Position numbers and translations under genes: made by a program. The notes below the pieces were generated by a model. It saw nothing but the letters and a program-made list of their open reading frames with translations, ran no database searches and was not told the DNA's origin. A stretch of DNA of 64,000 bases from an uncultured Pseudomonadota bacterium. Its GTDB lineage: Bacteria; Pseudomonadota; Alphaproteobacteria; RF32; CAG-239. The DNA lies in assembly GCA_949295995.1 (NCBI GenBank), contig CASFNK010000033.1, positions 1-64,000 of the forward strand. The letters are read 5' to 3'. Positions within the stretch are counted from its first letter, which is position 1. Each line of letters starts with the position of its first letter. Shown here piece by piece: positions 1-7,869 of the stretch.

Positions 1-49
1 ATGAATTAAGTAAACAAAGCTAAGTAAATTAAATAAAAGGAGAAAGACG

Positions 50-1078
50 ATGAACAAGAACTGTAAACTGACAATAGGAGCGATGCTGTTATTGACAACG
101 GCTTTCTCCGTGGCGGAAGTTCGGGCACAAACCTGCGTTGTTCCGCCGACTTGCGAAGGCTTGGGCTATGATAAAGCGGCCTCAGACTGCGGCGGTTTGG
201 CAAAACTGCGCTGCCCGTTTGATGACTCTAAATATTTCTGCACCGCTTACCTGAATCCAGATGGCTCATCTCCTGCCGCAGTTGGCGATATTGTGTATTC
301 TGACGGAACTTATTCAAGCCCTGAATTTAATTATCCAACCAAAACACCTGTCGGAGTCGTTTTTTCCAATAATGGTGGTTATTTTGTTGCTTTAGATACT
401 TATGGAAGTTTTGATGAAAACTCAAAACTATCTTGTTCCGGATATTCAACCGGTGTTAAAAATTGGAGTGTTCCAACAGCAACGCAATTAAAAGAGATGC
501 ATAATAATAAAACCAAATTAAACGAAACCATGAACCTGTTAGCCGGAGTTGCAATCGGAGGAAAATATCTATACACAACCGATGGCAGCTACGTATATTA
601 TGTCGATACTTCTACTGGCAAATCAGGTGATGATGCCTATGGCTCTGGTACGACACGTTGTGTCAATAGTATCGGAAATATCCAAGGTAATTCATCATTG
701 CAAATCGGCGATTCTTACATAAAAGATGGAATAGCAATCGGGACGGTTGTTGCCTTGGATAGTTCAGGAAAACACGGAACCATAGCTTTCAATGCCGGTA
801 GTGCAACCGCAACCGATGCCACATCTATCTGTGCAGCAAAAAATACCGGTGGTCTTGCTTGGTCTTTGGCTACCGGTCCCCATGCTTGTACTTTATTAAA
901 AAATGCCGGAAGTTATATTAGTGACTATTATGGTGAGTTTGTAACATGTGCAGTTCATGTTTCAGGAGGAAGAGGCTCTTGTAAAGATAGTACTTATCAT
1001 ACTGGCATTAATATTTATAGACCTACCAATTGTAATACAACAGACCTTCTATCTGTTGTCTGCGAAGCGGCTTTCTAA
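50..1078 (+). CDS. Secreted Cys-rich protein of unknown function
   Basis: 342 residues with a clear signal peptide (about 27 residues, cleaved after VRAQ). The mature N-terminus carries a dense run of cysteines (motifs TCVVPPTCEGLGY and LRCPFDDSKYFC). The rest is a Gly/Ser/Thr-rich body with more cysteines and a short motif NWSVPTATQLKEM, which resembles the tryptophan-serine-proline signature of DUF1566-like surface domains. The start is supported by AAAAGGAGAAAGACG just upstream. It is probably exported and held together by disulphides. The function is unknown. It shares a general style (Cys plus short 'GxVxxxDxxGxHG' segments) with the protein at 41106-41714. A strong terminator follows, so it is probably monocistronic. 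Confidence 0.75.
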   Translation: MNKNCKLTIGAMLLLTTAFSVAEVRAQTCVVPPTCEGLGYDKAASDCGGLAKLRCPFDDSKYFCTAYLNPDGSSPAAVGDIVYSDGTYSSPEFNYPTKTPVGVVFSNNGGYFVALDTYGSFDENSKLSCSGYSTGVKNWSVPTATQLKEMHNNKTKLNETMNLLAGVAIGGKYLYTTDGSYVYYVDTSTGKSGDDAYGSGTTRCVNSIGNIQGNSSLQIGDSYIKDGIAIGTVVALDSSGKHGTIAFNAGSATATDATSICAAKNTGGLAWSLATGPHACTLLKNAGSYISDYYGEFVTCAVHVSGGRGSCKDSTYHTGINIYRPTNCNTTDLLSVVCEAAF

Positions 1079-1096
1079 AAGAACTTATAGCCAACC

Positions 1097-1131
1097 AAAA
1101 GCTCTGAAAAAAAGATTCAGAGCTTTTTGTT
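1097..1131 (+). terminator. Rho-independent terminator
   Basis: Stem AAAAGCTCTGA / TCAGAGCTTTT with an A-rich loop, followed by a T-rich run. It ends the transcript of the secreted protein at 50-1078. Confidence 0.85.
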
Positions 1132-1262
1132 TGTAAAAATAGACAAAAATTGTTGATTTTTAGAAAAATATGTGGTATATAATAATTAATAACCGAAAAT
1201 AATTACCTTTTCTTAAGTATTCGGTGATAAGATAGCAAAAAAATTGATGAAGGAGAAAATTG

Positions 1263-1769
1263 ATGAGCAAAGATATCAAAGAAGAGATTAAGAGAATCAA
1301 GAACAAAGCCGCACTTGTTACAGCATTAGGTGTAGCAAGTCTTAGTGGAGCACATGCTCAAAGTCAATCACCGAACTTAGAAACTCCTGATGTCAATAAA
1401 GAAACAATTAATAAACAAGAATTGAATTATCAAGATGTTATTAATCAATTTAAACAAAAAGTCGGAATAAACAATTTTGAAGCAAAATCTGGCATCAATA
1501 TCAATGATCAACCCATGGAAACCAAAGAATGGAGTAATCGATACGCCAGCATTACCGAATATAACATTGATGGCAAGGAAGAAGTACGTTTATCAAGTGA
1601 AAATTGCAATATAATCATCTCAGGAGATAAAGTAACTTCGTATAAAGGAGAAGAATTATCGGCCGAACAAGTACAAGAAAAATTAAAAACTTTCCAAAAA
1701 CAAAGCTCTCAAGATGAAACCAATTTATTTATGAATACATACAATAAATTACATTCACATACAAAATAA
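1263..1769 (+). CDS. Small exported protein of unknown function
   Basis: 168 residues from the ATG at 1263, which lies 7 bases after AGGAG. A TTG in frame at 1260 is less likely. The N-terminus is basic (KEEIKRIKNK), followed by a hydrophobic Ala/Val/Leu stretch ending in AHAQ, so a signal peptide cleaved at about residue 33 is likely. The mature part is hydrophilic, rich in Asn/Gln/Lys/Glu, with one cysteine, and ends without a membrane segment. No family is recognised. It is a single gene with its own terminator. A possible promoter (TTGATT about 17 bases before TATATA) lies around 1150-1180. Confidence 0.65.
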   Translation: MSKDIKEEIKRIKNKAALVTALGVASLSGAHAQSQSPNLETPDVNKETINKQELNYQDVINQFKQKVGINNFEAKSGININDQPMETKEWSNRYASITEYNIDGKEEVRLSSENCNIIISGDKVTSYKGEELSAEQVQEKLKTFQKQSSQDETNLFMNTYNKLHSHTK

Positions 1770-1787
1770 AAAACTTTTCAATTTTTA

Positions 1788-1817
1788 CACCTTACTCCAC
1801 AGAGTAAGGTGTTTTTT
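1788..1817 (+). terminator. Rho-independent terminator
   Basis: Perfect stem CACCTTACTC / GAGTAAGGTG followed by TTTTTT. It closes the gene at 1263-1769. Confidence 0.9.
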
Positions 1818-1842
1818 ATTAAATAAATGCCCCTCAATAAAT

Positions 1843-1892
1843 TAAAAAAACAGCCCCTAAGGACTGTTCTATAATCTTGGTAGCGAGGGGGA
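1843..1892. repeat. Direct repeat copy 1 (tRNA-Met 3' end plus terminator)
   Basis: 50 bp identical to 2074-2123, offset by exactly 231 bases. On the minus strand it contains the last 15 bases of the tRNA (CCTCGCTACCA end), the 9-base spacer and the hairpin terminator. A tRNA 3' end duplicated downstream of the intact gene is the usual footprint of site-specific integration. No integrase is present in the 181 bp between the copies. Confidence 0.9.
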
Positions 1893-2047
1893 TTGCTAAG
1901 CAAAAACAATCAGTGAAGTGATTGTTTTTGTCTGCAAAATCTTAGAAACGCTTATTAAAATGAGAAAGCGACAACTTTCGAAATTTTAATTAGCGGCCTA
2001 AGTGCTAATCTCCCGCAGTTTGCATAAAGAGCAAACTGCCGAGCTAC
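1893..2047. other. Structured intergenic segment related to the 33.1-33.3 kb element
   Basis: Non-coding stretch between the two direct repeats. It contains a perfect 12-bp hairpin (1901-1912 with 1919-1930), a 13-pair helix with one mismatch (1949-1961 pairing with about 1972-1986) enclosing GAAAG/CTTTC, and a perfect 9-bp hairpin (2015-2023 with 2031-2039). The blocks GCTAAG, TCTGCAAnnTCTTnGnAAC and GCCTAAG also occur in the same order at 33169-33271. There the stem sequences differ but are still paired. Strand and function are unknown. Confidence 0.55.
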
Positions 2048-2073
2048 ATAACACATTAAAAGGTAAACAAACA

Positions 2074-2123
2074 TAAAAAAACAGCCCCTAAGGACTGTTC
2101 TATAATCTTGGTAGCGAGGGGGA
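2074..2123. repeat. Direct repeat copy 2 (overlaps tRNA-Met 3' end)
   Basis: Second copy of the 50-bp repeat at 1843-1892. This one is continuous with the intact tRNA and its terminator, so it is the parental copy. Confidence 0.9.
2075..2099 (-). terminator. Terminator of tRNA-Met
   Basis: Read on the minus strand: ACAGTCC, a TTA loop, then GGGCTGT followed by seven T. It lies about 10 bases after the CCA end of the tRNA. It is duplicated in repeat copy 1. Confidence 0.8.
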
Positions 2124-2185
2124 GATTCGAACTCCCGACACATGGATTATGATTCCACCGCTCTAACCAACTGAGCTACCCCGCC
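2109..2185 (-). tRNA. tRNA-Met (CAT anticodon)
   Basis: 77 bases with encoded CCA. The acceptor stem has 7 pairs (two G-U), the D-arm contains AGCTCAGTTGG, and the anticodon stem GTGGA/TCCAT closes the loop ATCATAA with anticodon CAT. The T-arm contains GTTCGAATC. A paired position 1-72 and the overall sequence fit elongator Met better than initiator. A tRNA-Ile with a lysidine-modified CAT is less likely but cannot be excluded by eye. Confidence 0.93.
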
Positions 2186-2201
2186 ATCAGGTTCGTGGTA
2201 T

Positions 2202-2230
2202 TTAATAATAAATTCTGAGTTTATTGTCAA
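2202..2230 (-). promoter_or_regulatory. Sigma-70-type promoter of tRNA-Met
   Basis: On the minus strand TTGACA (2225-2230) and TATTAA (2202-2207) are separated by exactly 17 bases. The -10 ends 16 bases before the tRNA 5' end. This is the best consensus promoter seen in the window. Confidence 0.8.
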
Positions 2231-2368
2231 CAATTATTTTCATCAGATAATAAAAAATACATCATCAAAACAAAACTCATTTGCGGATGCAAATTTAGCA
2301 CTAAAAAAAATATATTTTAACAAAAATACCAAGTTATAAACAGGTAAATTCAGATTCCGCAAATTTTC

Positions 2369-2396
2369 TTGATTCGCGGTAAATTATTGTTAAATT
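2369..2396 (+). promoter_or_regulatory. Possible promoter of the sucrose-synthase-like gene
   Basis: TTGATT (2369-2374), 16 bases, TAAATT (2391-2396), followed by a short leader to the ATG at 2437. The -35 overlaps GATTC, a GANTC site of the kind methylated by CcrM in alphaproteobacteria. Weak consensus. Confidence 0.35.
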
Positions 2397-2436
2397 GTAA
2401 CCATAAATTTCACAACAATTTATGGAGAATTAAAGA

Positions 2437-4017
2437 ATGTCAAAAAAATTAAAAGTCATGTTTTCGACACATGGCTTGGTGGAAGGCGACTTTGGATTTG
2501 AGCTAGATGAAAAAGGCTTCCCTACTTCCAAAGTTATTTCCAAGAAAGTAATCACCGGACAAGACACCGGCGGACAAGTTTACTATGTAAAAGCACTGGC
2601 TGCAAATTCCAACAACTACGATGTTGACTTGGTAACACGCCGTGTTGACCCCAGAATTTGCCCTCAATTTGGCGGCACACCACGCAATTTGGGCACAGAT
2701 ATCAACTATACAATTGAACAACAATGGCACGAAAGTTCTAACATTCGCAGTCGTGTTTTGCGTGTTCCTGCCGGTGGCAATTTCAATTTTGTACCTAAAG
2801 AAGAGATTGTTCCCCTTTTACCGGAATTGATTAAAAATTTATATGAATTCTATAAAAAAGAAAATGCCTTGGATAACATTGAAGTTGTTGAAGGACACTA
2901 TCGTGATGGTATGTTAGCCGCCGATATGCTTTGCAGCAAGATTGAAGAAGAAACCGGACGTCGTCCTATTATGTTGGTAACCAGCCACTCTTTAGGACAC
3001 AAAAAATACGAACGCAATCTTCCGCAATATGAAGCAGGCAAGATTAGCGAAGAAGAATGGCAATGGCACAACTTTGAGCAACGCATTGAGCATGAAACCT
3101 TTGCTTTTAAAAAGGCAGACATTATCATTGGTACCTCTCCTGACGAACAAACTCGTCTGGTAGCTGAGCCTTATCTGGCAGATATCAACAAGATTACGGT
3201 TATTCCGCCGGGCTACAATGATGAAATTTTCAAACCATTAAATCCGCAAGAATTACACAAATTAAAATATCACTTTGATTATAAAAATATTTATAATGAA
3301 GACAAAGTCATTGATTTGACCGATAAGAAAGTCGTTTCCTCTTTGGGGCGCGTTGTAAGAGATAAGGGTTTCAGCGAACTTTCTCGCTCTATGGCAGAAA
3401 TTATGAAAGAAGACCCGTCGGTTGTTTATATGGTTAGTGGTGAAATCGGCAATCCTGTTACCCAAGAATGTCATGAAATTTTGAAAGACTTTGAAGATAG
3501 AGTTATCTTTTTGCCATCACTCAACCAAAAAGAAATGGCAAGAGTGTACAATGTTTCATCAATTTTTGTAATGTCCAGCTTAAACGAAGCCTTCGGTATG
3601 GTTCCGATTGAAGCCATGGGCTGCCAAACGGCCGTTATTGTCGGACGCAGCGGCTTCAACGATTTTGCACATTGTGCGGACATTCGTGATGACAGCCAAG
3701 ATTACAGCAAAGCAATCGGTATCTATGCACCATCACAAGAAAGCGACCGTTGGCGCCAAGTAAAGGCTCTGAAATTGTTATTAAATAACGAACCTCTGCG
3801 TCAAAAAATTGCTGAAAACGGCAACACTTATGTTCGCAATAATCTGACCTGGCAAAAGATTTCTGAACAAAAAGACCAAATTGTTCAAAAAGTCTTACGA
3901 GCCAAATCAGAAAATGTTGCATCAGTTACACATACAAACGCCGTCAAAGATTCTTCTGGTACCCAAAAGATGAGCACCACGGATATCATCACGGCAAAGA
4001 AACAAAAAGCCATTTAG
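2437..4017 (+). CDS. Sucrose-phosphate-synthase-like glycosyltransferase (GT4)
   Basis: 526 residues. Residues about 42-52 read GQDTGGQVYYV, the hallmark donor and acceptor loop of the sucrose synthase / sucrose-phosphate synthase branch of GT4 enzymes. The sequence SHSLGHKKYERN at about 185 matches the basic motif of the same family, and EAFGMVPIEAMG near 388 is the E-x7-E nucleotide-sugar motif. It probably makes sucrose phosphate or a related glucoside from a nucleotide sugar in the cytoplasm. The last 40 residues are polar and family-specific. Start: GGAGAATTAAAGA before the ATG. It stands alone, with no sucrose-phosphate phosphatase beside it, so the product is inferred only from family. 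Confidence 0.85.
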   Translation: MSKKLKVMFSTHGLVEGDFGFELDEKGFPTSKVISKKVITGQDTGGQVYYVKALAANSNNYDVDLVTRRVDPRICPQFGGTPRNLGTDINYTIEQQWHESSNIRSRVLRVPAGGNFNFVPKEEIVPLLPELIKNLYEFYKKENALDNIEVVEGHYRDGMLAADMLCSKIEEETGRRPIMLVTSHSLGHKKYERNLPQYEAGKISEEEWQWHNFEQRIEHETFAFKKADIIIGTSPDEQTRLVAEPYLADINKITVIPPGYNDEIFKPLNPQELHKLKYHFDYKNIYNEDKVIDLTDKKVVSSLGRVVRDKGFSELSRSMAEIMKEDPSVVYMVSGEIGNPVTQECHEILKDFEDRVIFLPSLNQKEMARVYNVSSIFVMSSLNEAFGMVPIEAMGCQTAVIVGRSGFNDFAHCADIRDDSQDYSKAIGIYAPSQESDRWRQVKALKLLLNNEPLRQKIAENGNTYVRNNLTWQKISEQKDQIVQKVLRAKSENVASVTHTNAVKDSSGTQKMSTTDIITAKKQKAI

Positions 4018-4035
4018 TTTATGGCTATTCGTTAA

Positions 4036-4067
4036 AAAGAAAACCCGCCGATTGGCGGGTTTTCTTT
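4036..4067. terminator. Bidirectional terminator
   Basis: Stem AAAGAAAACCCGCC / GGCGGGTTTTCTTT with a 4-base loop. It lies between two convergent genes and carries T-tracts on both strands. Confidence 0.9.
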
Positions 4068-4332
4068 AATGTTTATCATCTAAAATTTCATATTCGGCAT
4101 CAATGATATCGGCTTGTTTATTTTGATTTTTTTTCTTAACAATCACTACTGTTTCTTGTCCGAATTTTTTCTGATAATACCAACGTCTTCCTAAATTCCA
4201 CAAAAAATCGCCCAGCAAAAACACAACGACGACCGGCAGAATAAACGACAATAAATAAACCGAAAACACAAGCCCGCCCAAAATCAAGACACTCACGGCA
4301 AGCCACATCACAAAAGCATCAATTTGTCTCAT
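4066..4332 (-). CDS. Small two-helix membrane protein
   Basis: 88 residues from the ATG at 4332, one base after the stop codon of the ROK kinase gene (TAG T ATG), with AAGGATG upstream. This tight coupling makes the short start better than a longer frame beginning at 4410. Two hydrophobic segments (about residues 7-25 and 27-45) are followed by a basic cytoplasmic tail (RRWYYQKKFG) and an acidic end (IIDAEYEILDD). No known family recognised. It is translated with the kinase and may be a small accessory membrane protein. Confidence 0.65.
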   Translation of the reverse strand: MRQIDAFVMWLAVSVLILGGLVFSVYLLSFILPVVVVFLLGDFLWNLGRRWYYQKKFGQETVVIVKKKNQNKQADIIDAEYEILDDKH

Positions 4333-4333
4333 A

Positions 4334-5227
4334 CTAAGCATCCTTATTAAATTTTTCGGCAGCAGCCAAAGTCGTCCCGATAAGAGCCGCGTCATTTTCC
4401 AATTGAGCATGTTTAAGTAACAACGGCATGGTTACGATTTGCCCGTTAACCTCATTTTGTAATTTTTCAAAATCCATAAATGCGGTTAAAGAGCCAAACA
4501 ACACCACCACTTCGGGATCAAAAATATTAGCTAATCCGGCAATGCCGCGAACAACATCACTTTCCCAAATATGATATGCTTTTTCAGCTAAAGGATTATT
4601 TTCTTTCAAACCTTTAATCACATCATGACTGGACACATCATCTCGACCGTAAACTTCTTTGGCATCGAGCCCCAAAGCCGTTCCAGAGGCATAAATTTCA
4701 TAACAATCCCATAATCCGCAACCACATTTCCTTTTTTTCTCACGATTCACCGAGAAATGCGCCTCTCCTCCGGCACCTGATTTTCCTTTTAAGAGCATTC
4801 CGTTCACAATAAAGGCCAAACCGACACCGGTTCCTATAGCTACCAACATAGAATTTTGAGTTCCTTTAGCGGCCCCCAAACGATACTCTGCCCACATAGC
4901 GGCATTTGCATCATTTTCCACATAAATCGGCTTTGATGAGAGCGAGACAAAATCCGTATTCATATAACCCTTAGGCATATTTCCGACCGATGCAATAATT
5001 CCGGTATTTTCTTTATTAACCTCCCCTGCCGTTGCAATCGCCACAGCATCAATTTGACTTTCAAACTGATGAACAATATCTTTCAGTGTATTATAGAGAA
5101 CATCATTATCTTTCGGCGTTGCGATTCTGGTTTGTTTAGAAAGTAACTTTCCGTCTTGCGCAACCAAAGCATAAGCAATTTTGGTCCCGCCGATATCAAA
5201 GGCAAGAAAAGTCTTAAAATTTTGCAT
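4334..5227 (-). CDS. ROK-family sugar kinase
   Basis: 297 residues. The ATP-binding motif DIGGTKIAYALV is at about 11-22, ENDANAAMWAE at about 103 holds the catalytic Asp, and IGTGVG at about 130 is the second phosphate loop. GGEAHFSV plus CGCGLWDCYEIYASG forms the His and three-Cys zinc site of ROK kinases. It probably phosphorylates glucose, fructose or an amino sugar; the exact sugar cannot be told. NagA and NagB occur elsewhere in the window, so N-acetylglucosamine or N-acetylmannosamine is a reasonable guess. Start supported by AGGGAG. Divergent from the ArsC-like gene. Confidence 0.85.
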   Translation of the reverse strand: MQNFKTFLAFDIGGTKIAYALVAQDGKLLSKQTRIATPKDNDVLYNTLKDIVHQFESQIDAVAIATAGEVNKENTGIIASVGNMPKGYMNTDFVSLSSKPIYVENDANAAMWAEYRLGAAKGTQNSMLVAIGTGVGLAFIVNGMLLKGKSGAGGEAHFSVNREKKRKCGCGLWDCYEIYASGTALGLDAKEVYGRDDVSSHDVIKGLKENNPLAEKAYHIWESDVVRGIAGLANIFDPEVVVLFGSLTAFMDFEKLQNEVNGQIVTMPLLLKHAQLENDAALIGTTLAAAEKFNKDA

Positions 5228-5305
5228 AAAAATCTCCCTAATCTGGTTGTCTTATATAAATATATGACTTATAGTAACCAAAAGCAATCAATTCTGAGGA
5301 AAATC

Positions 5306-5662
5306 ATGAAATATTTATTTTTAGAATACCCCAAATGCTCCACCTGTCAAAAGGCGCGACGCTGGTTGGAAGAACATCAGATTGAGTTCACAGCTCGCCA
5401 CATTGTTGAAGCCAATCCCACAGCAGAAGAACTTGCCTTTTGGCAAATAAAAGGAACTCTCCCCTTAAAGCGATTTATAAATACTTCGGGATTACTTTAT
5501 AAATCTTTAGGCCTAAAAGACAAACTCCCTCTCCTCTCCGAAGATGAACAAAGACACCTCCTAGCCTCTAACGGCATGTTGGTTAAGCGCCCTATTTTAG
5601 TAGGTGAAGATTTTGTACTGACCGGATTTAAAGAACAAGAATGGCAAAAACATCTTCTTTAA
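5306..5662 (+). CDS. ArsC/Spx-family thioredoxin-fold protein
   Basis: 118 residues from the ATG at 5306 (GAGGAAAATC upstream). A longer frame from 5156 would run into the divergent kinase gene. EYPKCSTCQKARRWL near the N-terminus is the CxxC redox motif of the ArsC/Spx/YffB fold, and the late KRPILVGEDFVLTGF is the conserved 'RP' loop of the same fold. The family includes arsenate reductases and Spx-type regulators. No arsenic genes are nearby, so a YffB- or Spx-like redox role is more likely than arsenate reduction. Confidence 0.8.
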   Translation: MKYLFLEYPKCSTCQKARRWLEEHQIEFTARHIVEANPTAEELAFWQIKGTLPLKRFINTSGLLYKSLGLKDKLPLLSEDEQRHLLASNGMLVKRPILVGEDFVLTGFKEQEWQKHLL

Positions 5663-5735
5663 ACGCTAATTTACTGAAAATTAAAAAATTTTATATATTA
5701 TCACAGTAAAACATTTTATATCAAAGGATTCTCAA

Positions 5736-6506
5736 ATGGAAAAATCCACTACAATCGGTCTATCAGCCGGCATTGCTTCTATTGGTATTGGTATGTATCT
5801 TAAAGGAGCTGATCCCCACGCTTTAATAAATCCGGCGGCATATTTAATTATTTTTGCAGGAACAGCGGCCGCATTATTTAACGCCTTCACAATGGAAGAA
5901 CTGAAGCGCTTTCCAACATTATGCAAAATAATATTCTGCGGGAAACCGCAAATGAGCAAACAAGAAGTTTTAGAACTATTTGTCAGCTTAGCGAAATCAG
6001 CCAAACAAGAAGGCGTCATGGCCATTGAAAAAAAAGCAAATGAAATAGAGGATCCATTTATAAAATCGACCTTATCCATGGTAGCCGATGGTTTTAGCGC
6101 AGATTTTATATACGAAACAGCCGATAACGATATCAAGCAAATGGAAGAGAGACACCGTGCAAATGCTTCTATCTTTTCGCAAGGAGGAATGTATGCCCCG
6201 ACACTTGGTGTTTTGGGAGCCGTTATTGGATTAATTGCAGCACTTGGTAACTTATCGGATATTGATAAATTAGGACACTCGATTGCGGCAGCCTTTGTCG
6301 CAACCTTATTGGGTATTTTTACCGGTTATGTCTGTTGGCACCCATTCGCTAACAAACTTAAAAGAATATCTGCCGCAGAAGTAGAAGTAAAGAAAATGAT
6401 TTTAGAAGGGGCACTCGCTTTACAATCAGGAGCTTCATCCATGGCAATGGAATCAAAATTACAATCTTTCATTCCTGCTTCGGAAAGAAAAGCCCGCCAA
6501 GATTAA
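5736..6506 (+). CDS. motA: Flagellar motor stator protein MotA
   Basis: 256 residues of the MotA/PomA type. There are two N-terminal helices, a cytoplasmic loop with REEG-like QEGVMAIEKKANEIEDPF, and two C-terminal helices with the family motif YAPTLGVLGAVIGLIAAL. It forms the proton or sodium channel with MotB and pushes on the rotor. motB follows 12 bases later, so the two are co-transcribed. A second, different MotA starts at 63713, so this genome probably has two stator sets. Confidence 0.9.
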   Translation: MEKSTTIGLSAGIASIGIGMYLKGADPHALINPAAYLIIFAGTAAALFNAFTMEELKRFPTLCKIIFCGKPQMSKQEVLELFVSLAKSAKQEGVMAIEKKANEIEDPFIKSTLSMVADGFSADFIYETADNDIKQMEERHRANASIFSQGGMYAPTLGVLGAVIGLIAALGNLSDIDKLGHSIAAAFVATLLGIFTGYVCWHPFANKLKRISAAEVEVKKMILEGALALQSGASSMAMESKLQSFIPASERKARQD

Positions 6507-6518
6507 AAAGGAAAGCAA

Positions 6519-7181
6519 ATGGTCAAGAAAAAGCCAGCCGAACAACCCCATGAAGAACACGCCGATGAAACGTGGTTAATTCCTTATTCTGATTTATTAA
6601 CCTTATTATTGGCATTATTCATTGTGTTATTTGCATCTTCTTCACTTGATAAGAAAAAAGCCGCACAAATTCAATATGCTTTTGCGGCAGCTTTTGGTTC
6701 TATGGGCGCCGACCAAATGAACGGAACCATTTTAAATTTTTTAGATGATGCAGCCAAAGCAAACTTAGGAGAAGGAATAGGCATTGGCTCGGATGCCCAA
6801 GGAGCAACTTTAGACATCACCAGTTCCATATTGTTTGAAAAAGGTTCTGACAAATTAAAAACCGGCACGGATGAACTTTTGGATAAAATAGCCACATTAC
6901 TAAAAGGAGATAAGTATCGCAGATTTGGAATTAGCGTTGAGGGACACACCGATACCGTTGAAACCAAACTCTCACGCTATAAATCCGATTGGGAATTATC
7001 TTCTGCCCGAGCAGGAACAATAGTGGATGCGTTAATATCTCGAGGAGTAAAAGAAGAGCGCTTCAAATCAGTCGGTATGGGACATATTGTTCCGAAATAT
7101 CCCAATACCAACACTTATGGCGAATATATCCCCGAGAATCAGGAAAGAAACCGCCGAGTTGTTGTCAGACTAGAAATTTAA
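6519..7181 (+). CDS. motB: Flagellar motor stator protein MotB
   Basis: 220 residues with a short polar N-terminus. A single membrane helix is preceded by IPYSDLLTLLLALFIVLFA, where the Asp is the ion-binding residue. A plug region follows, then an OmpA-like peptidoglycan-binding domain (VEGHTDTVE and LSSARAGTIVDALI, ending in RNRRVVVRLEI). It anchors the stator to the cell wall. AAAGGAAAGC lies before the ATG. The partner is the motA gene just upstream. Confidence 0.92.
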   Translation: MVKKKPAEQPHEEHADETWLIPYSDLLTLLLALFIVLFASSSLDKKKAAQIQYAFAAAFGSMGADQMNGTILNFLDDAAKANLGEGIGIGSDAQGATLDITSSILFEKGSDKLKTGTDELLDKIATLLKGDKYRRFGISVEGHTDTVETKLSRYKSDWELSSARAGTIVDALISRGVKEERFKSVGMGHIVPKYPNTNTYGEYIPENQERNRRVVVRLEI

Positions 7182-7243
7182 GACCTAGCCCTATTGACTA
7201 TTCATCATCAAACTGCTATTCCAAACACGAAAGGAAGGTAGAA

Positions 7244-7840
7244 ATGTTTAGCCTATTTAGCATTCAGGAATTTATCAGTGCCTTTGTGGTTTTATTTGCA
7301 GTCATAGACGTTACGGGGTCAATTCCCATCTTTTTAAGCCTCAAGAAAAAAGGCAAAAAAATCAATGCCACCAAAGCAGCACTTTTCTCTCTCATAATGT
7401 TCATCGGCTTTTTTTATGTCGGAGAGGCTTTTTTACGTTTATTCAGTGTAGATATATCCTCCTTTGCGATTGCCGGCTCAATAATTATCTTTGTAATGGC
7501 TATGGAAATGATATTGGACATAGAAATATTTAAGAGTTCACCCGATTCCCCCAAGGATGCAACTTTTATACCGGTTGTATTTCCGTTAATTGCCGGAGCC
7601 GGAGCCTTAACGACACTGCTTGCCATTCGCTCTCAGTATGCAGATATCAACATCATTTTAGCGGTTTTGCTCAATGTGATATGGGTCTATATTGTCCTAA
7701 AGCTCAGCAAAAAAATTGACCGTATTTTAGGTGCCGGAACCATATATATGTTGCAAAAATTTTTTGGAATAATTCTACTTGCGATTTCCGTAAAATTATT
7801 TACACATAATCTGGCCATTTTACTGCAAGAAGTAAAATAA
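7244..7840 (+). CDS. MarC-family integral membrane protein
   Basis: 198 residues from the ATG at 7244 (GGAAGGTAGAA upstream); longer in-frame sequence would overlap motB. Six hydrophobic segments are visible. The motif VIDVTGSIPIFLSL in the first helix region and PLIAGAGALTTLLA near residue 110 are typical of the MarC/UPF0056 family. The family's role is unsettled (an old link with antibiotic resistance was withdrawn). It lies 62 bases after motB and could be read through from it. Confidence 0.85.
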   Translation: MFSLFSIQEFISAFVVLFAVIDVTGSIPIFLSLKKKGKKINATKAALFSLIMFIGFFYVGEAFLRLFSVDISSFAIAGSIIIFVMAMEMILDIEIFKSSPDSPKDATFIPVVFPLIAGAGALTTLLAIRSQYADINIILAVLLNVIWVYIVLKLSKKIDRILGAGTIYMLQKFFGIILLAISVKLFTHNLAILLQEVK

Positions 7841-7865
7841 AAAAGAGCCCTATCCAAAGGGCTTT
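7841..7865 (-). terminator. Terminator for the FrhB/pyruvyl-transferase gene
   Basis: On the minus strand AGCCCT / AGGGCT with a short loop, then CTCTTTTTTATTTT. The plus-strand T-tract is poor, so it serves the minus-strand gene mainly. Confidence 0.65.
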
Positions 7866-7869
7866 GGGG

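Noticed and set aside
948-1136. 62-residue plus-strand ORF at the end of the first gene
   Set aside because: It lies in another frame of the secreted protein gene and runs through that gene's terminator.
1893-2073. Small cryptic prophage or island at tRNA-Met
   Set aside because: Only 181 bp lie between the repeats and no integrase or other gene is present; at most it is a remnant.
1955-2143. 62-residue minus-strand ORF over the structured segment and tRNA
   Set aside because: It overlaps the tRNA-Met and its terminator and has no ribosome site; it is a chance frame through structured DNA.
6989-7243. N-terminal extension of the MarC frame
   Set aside because: It overlaps motB and has no membrane or family similarity; the ATG at 7244 has a good ribosome site.
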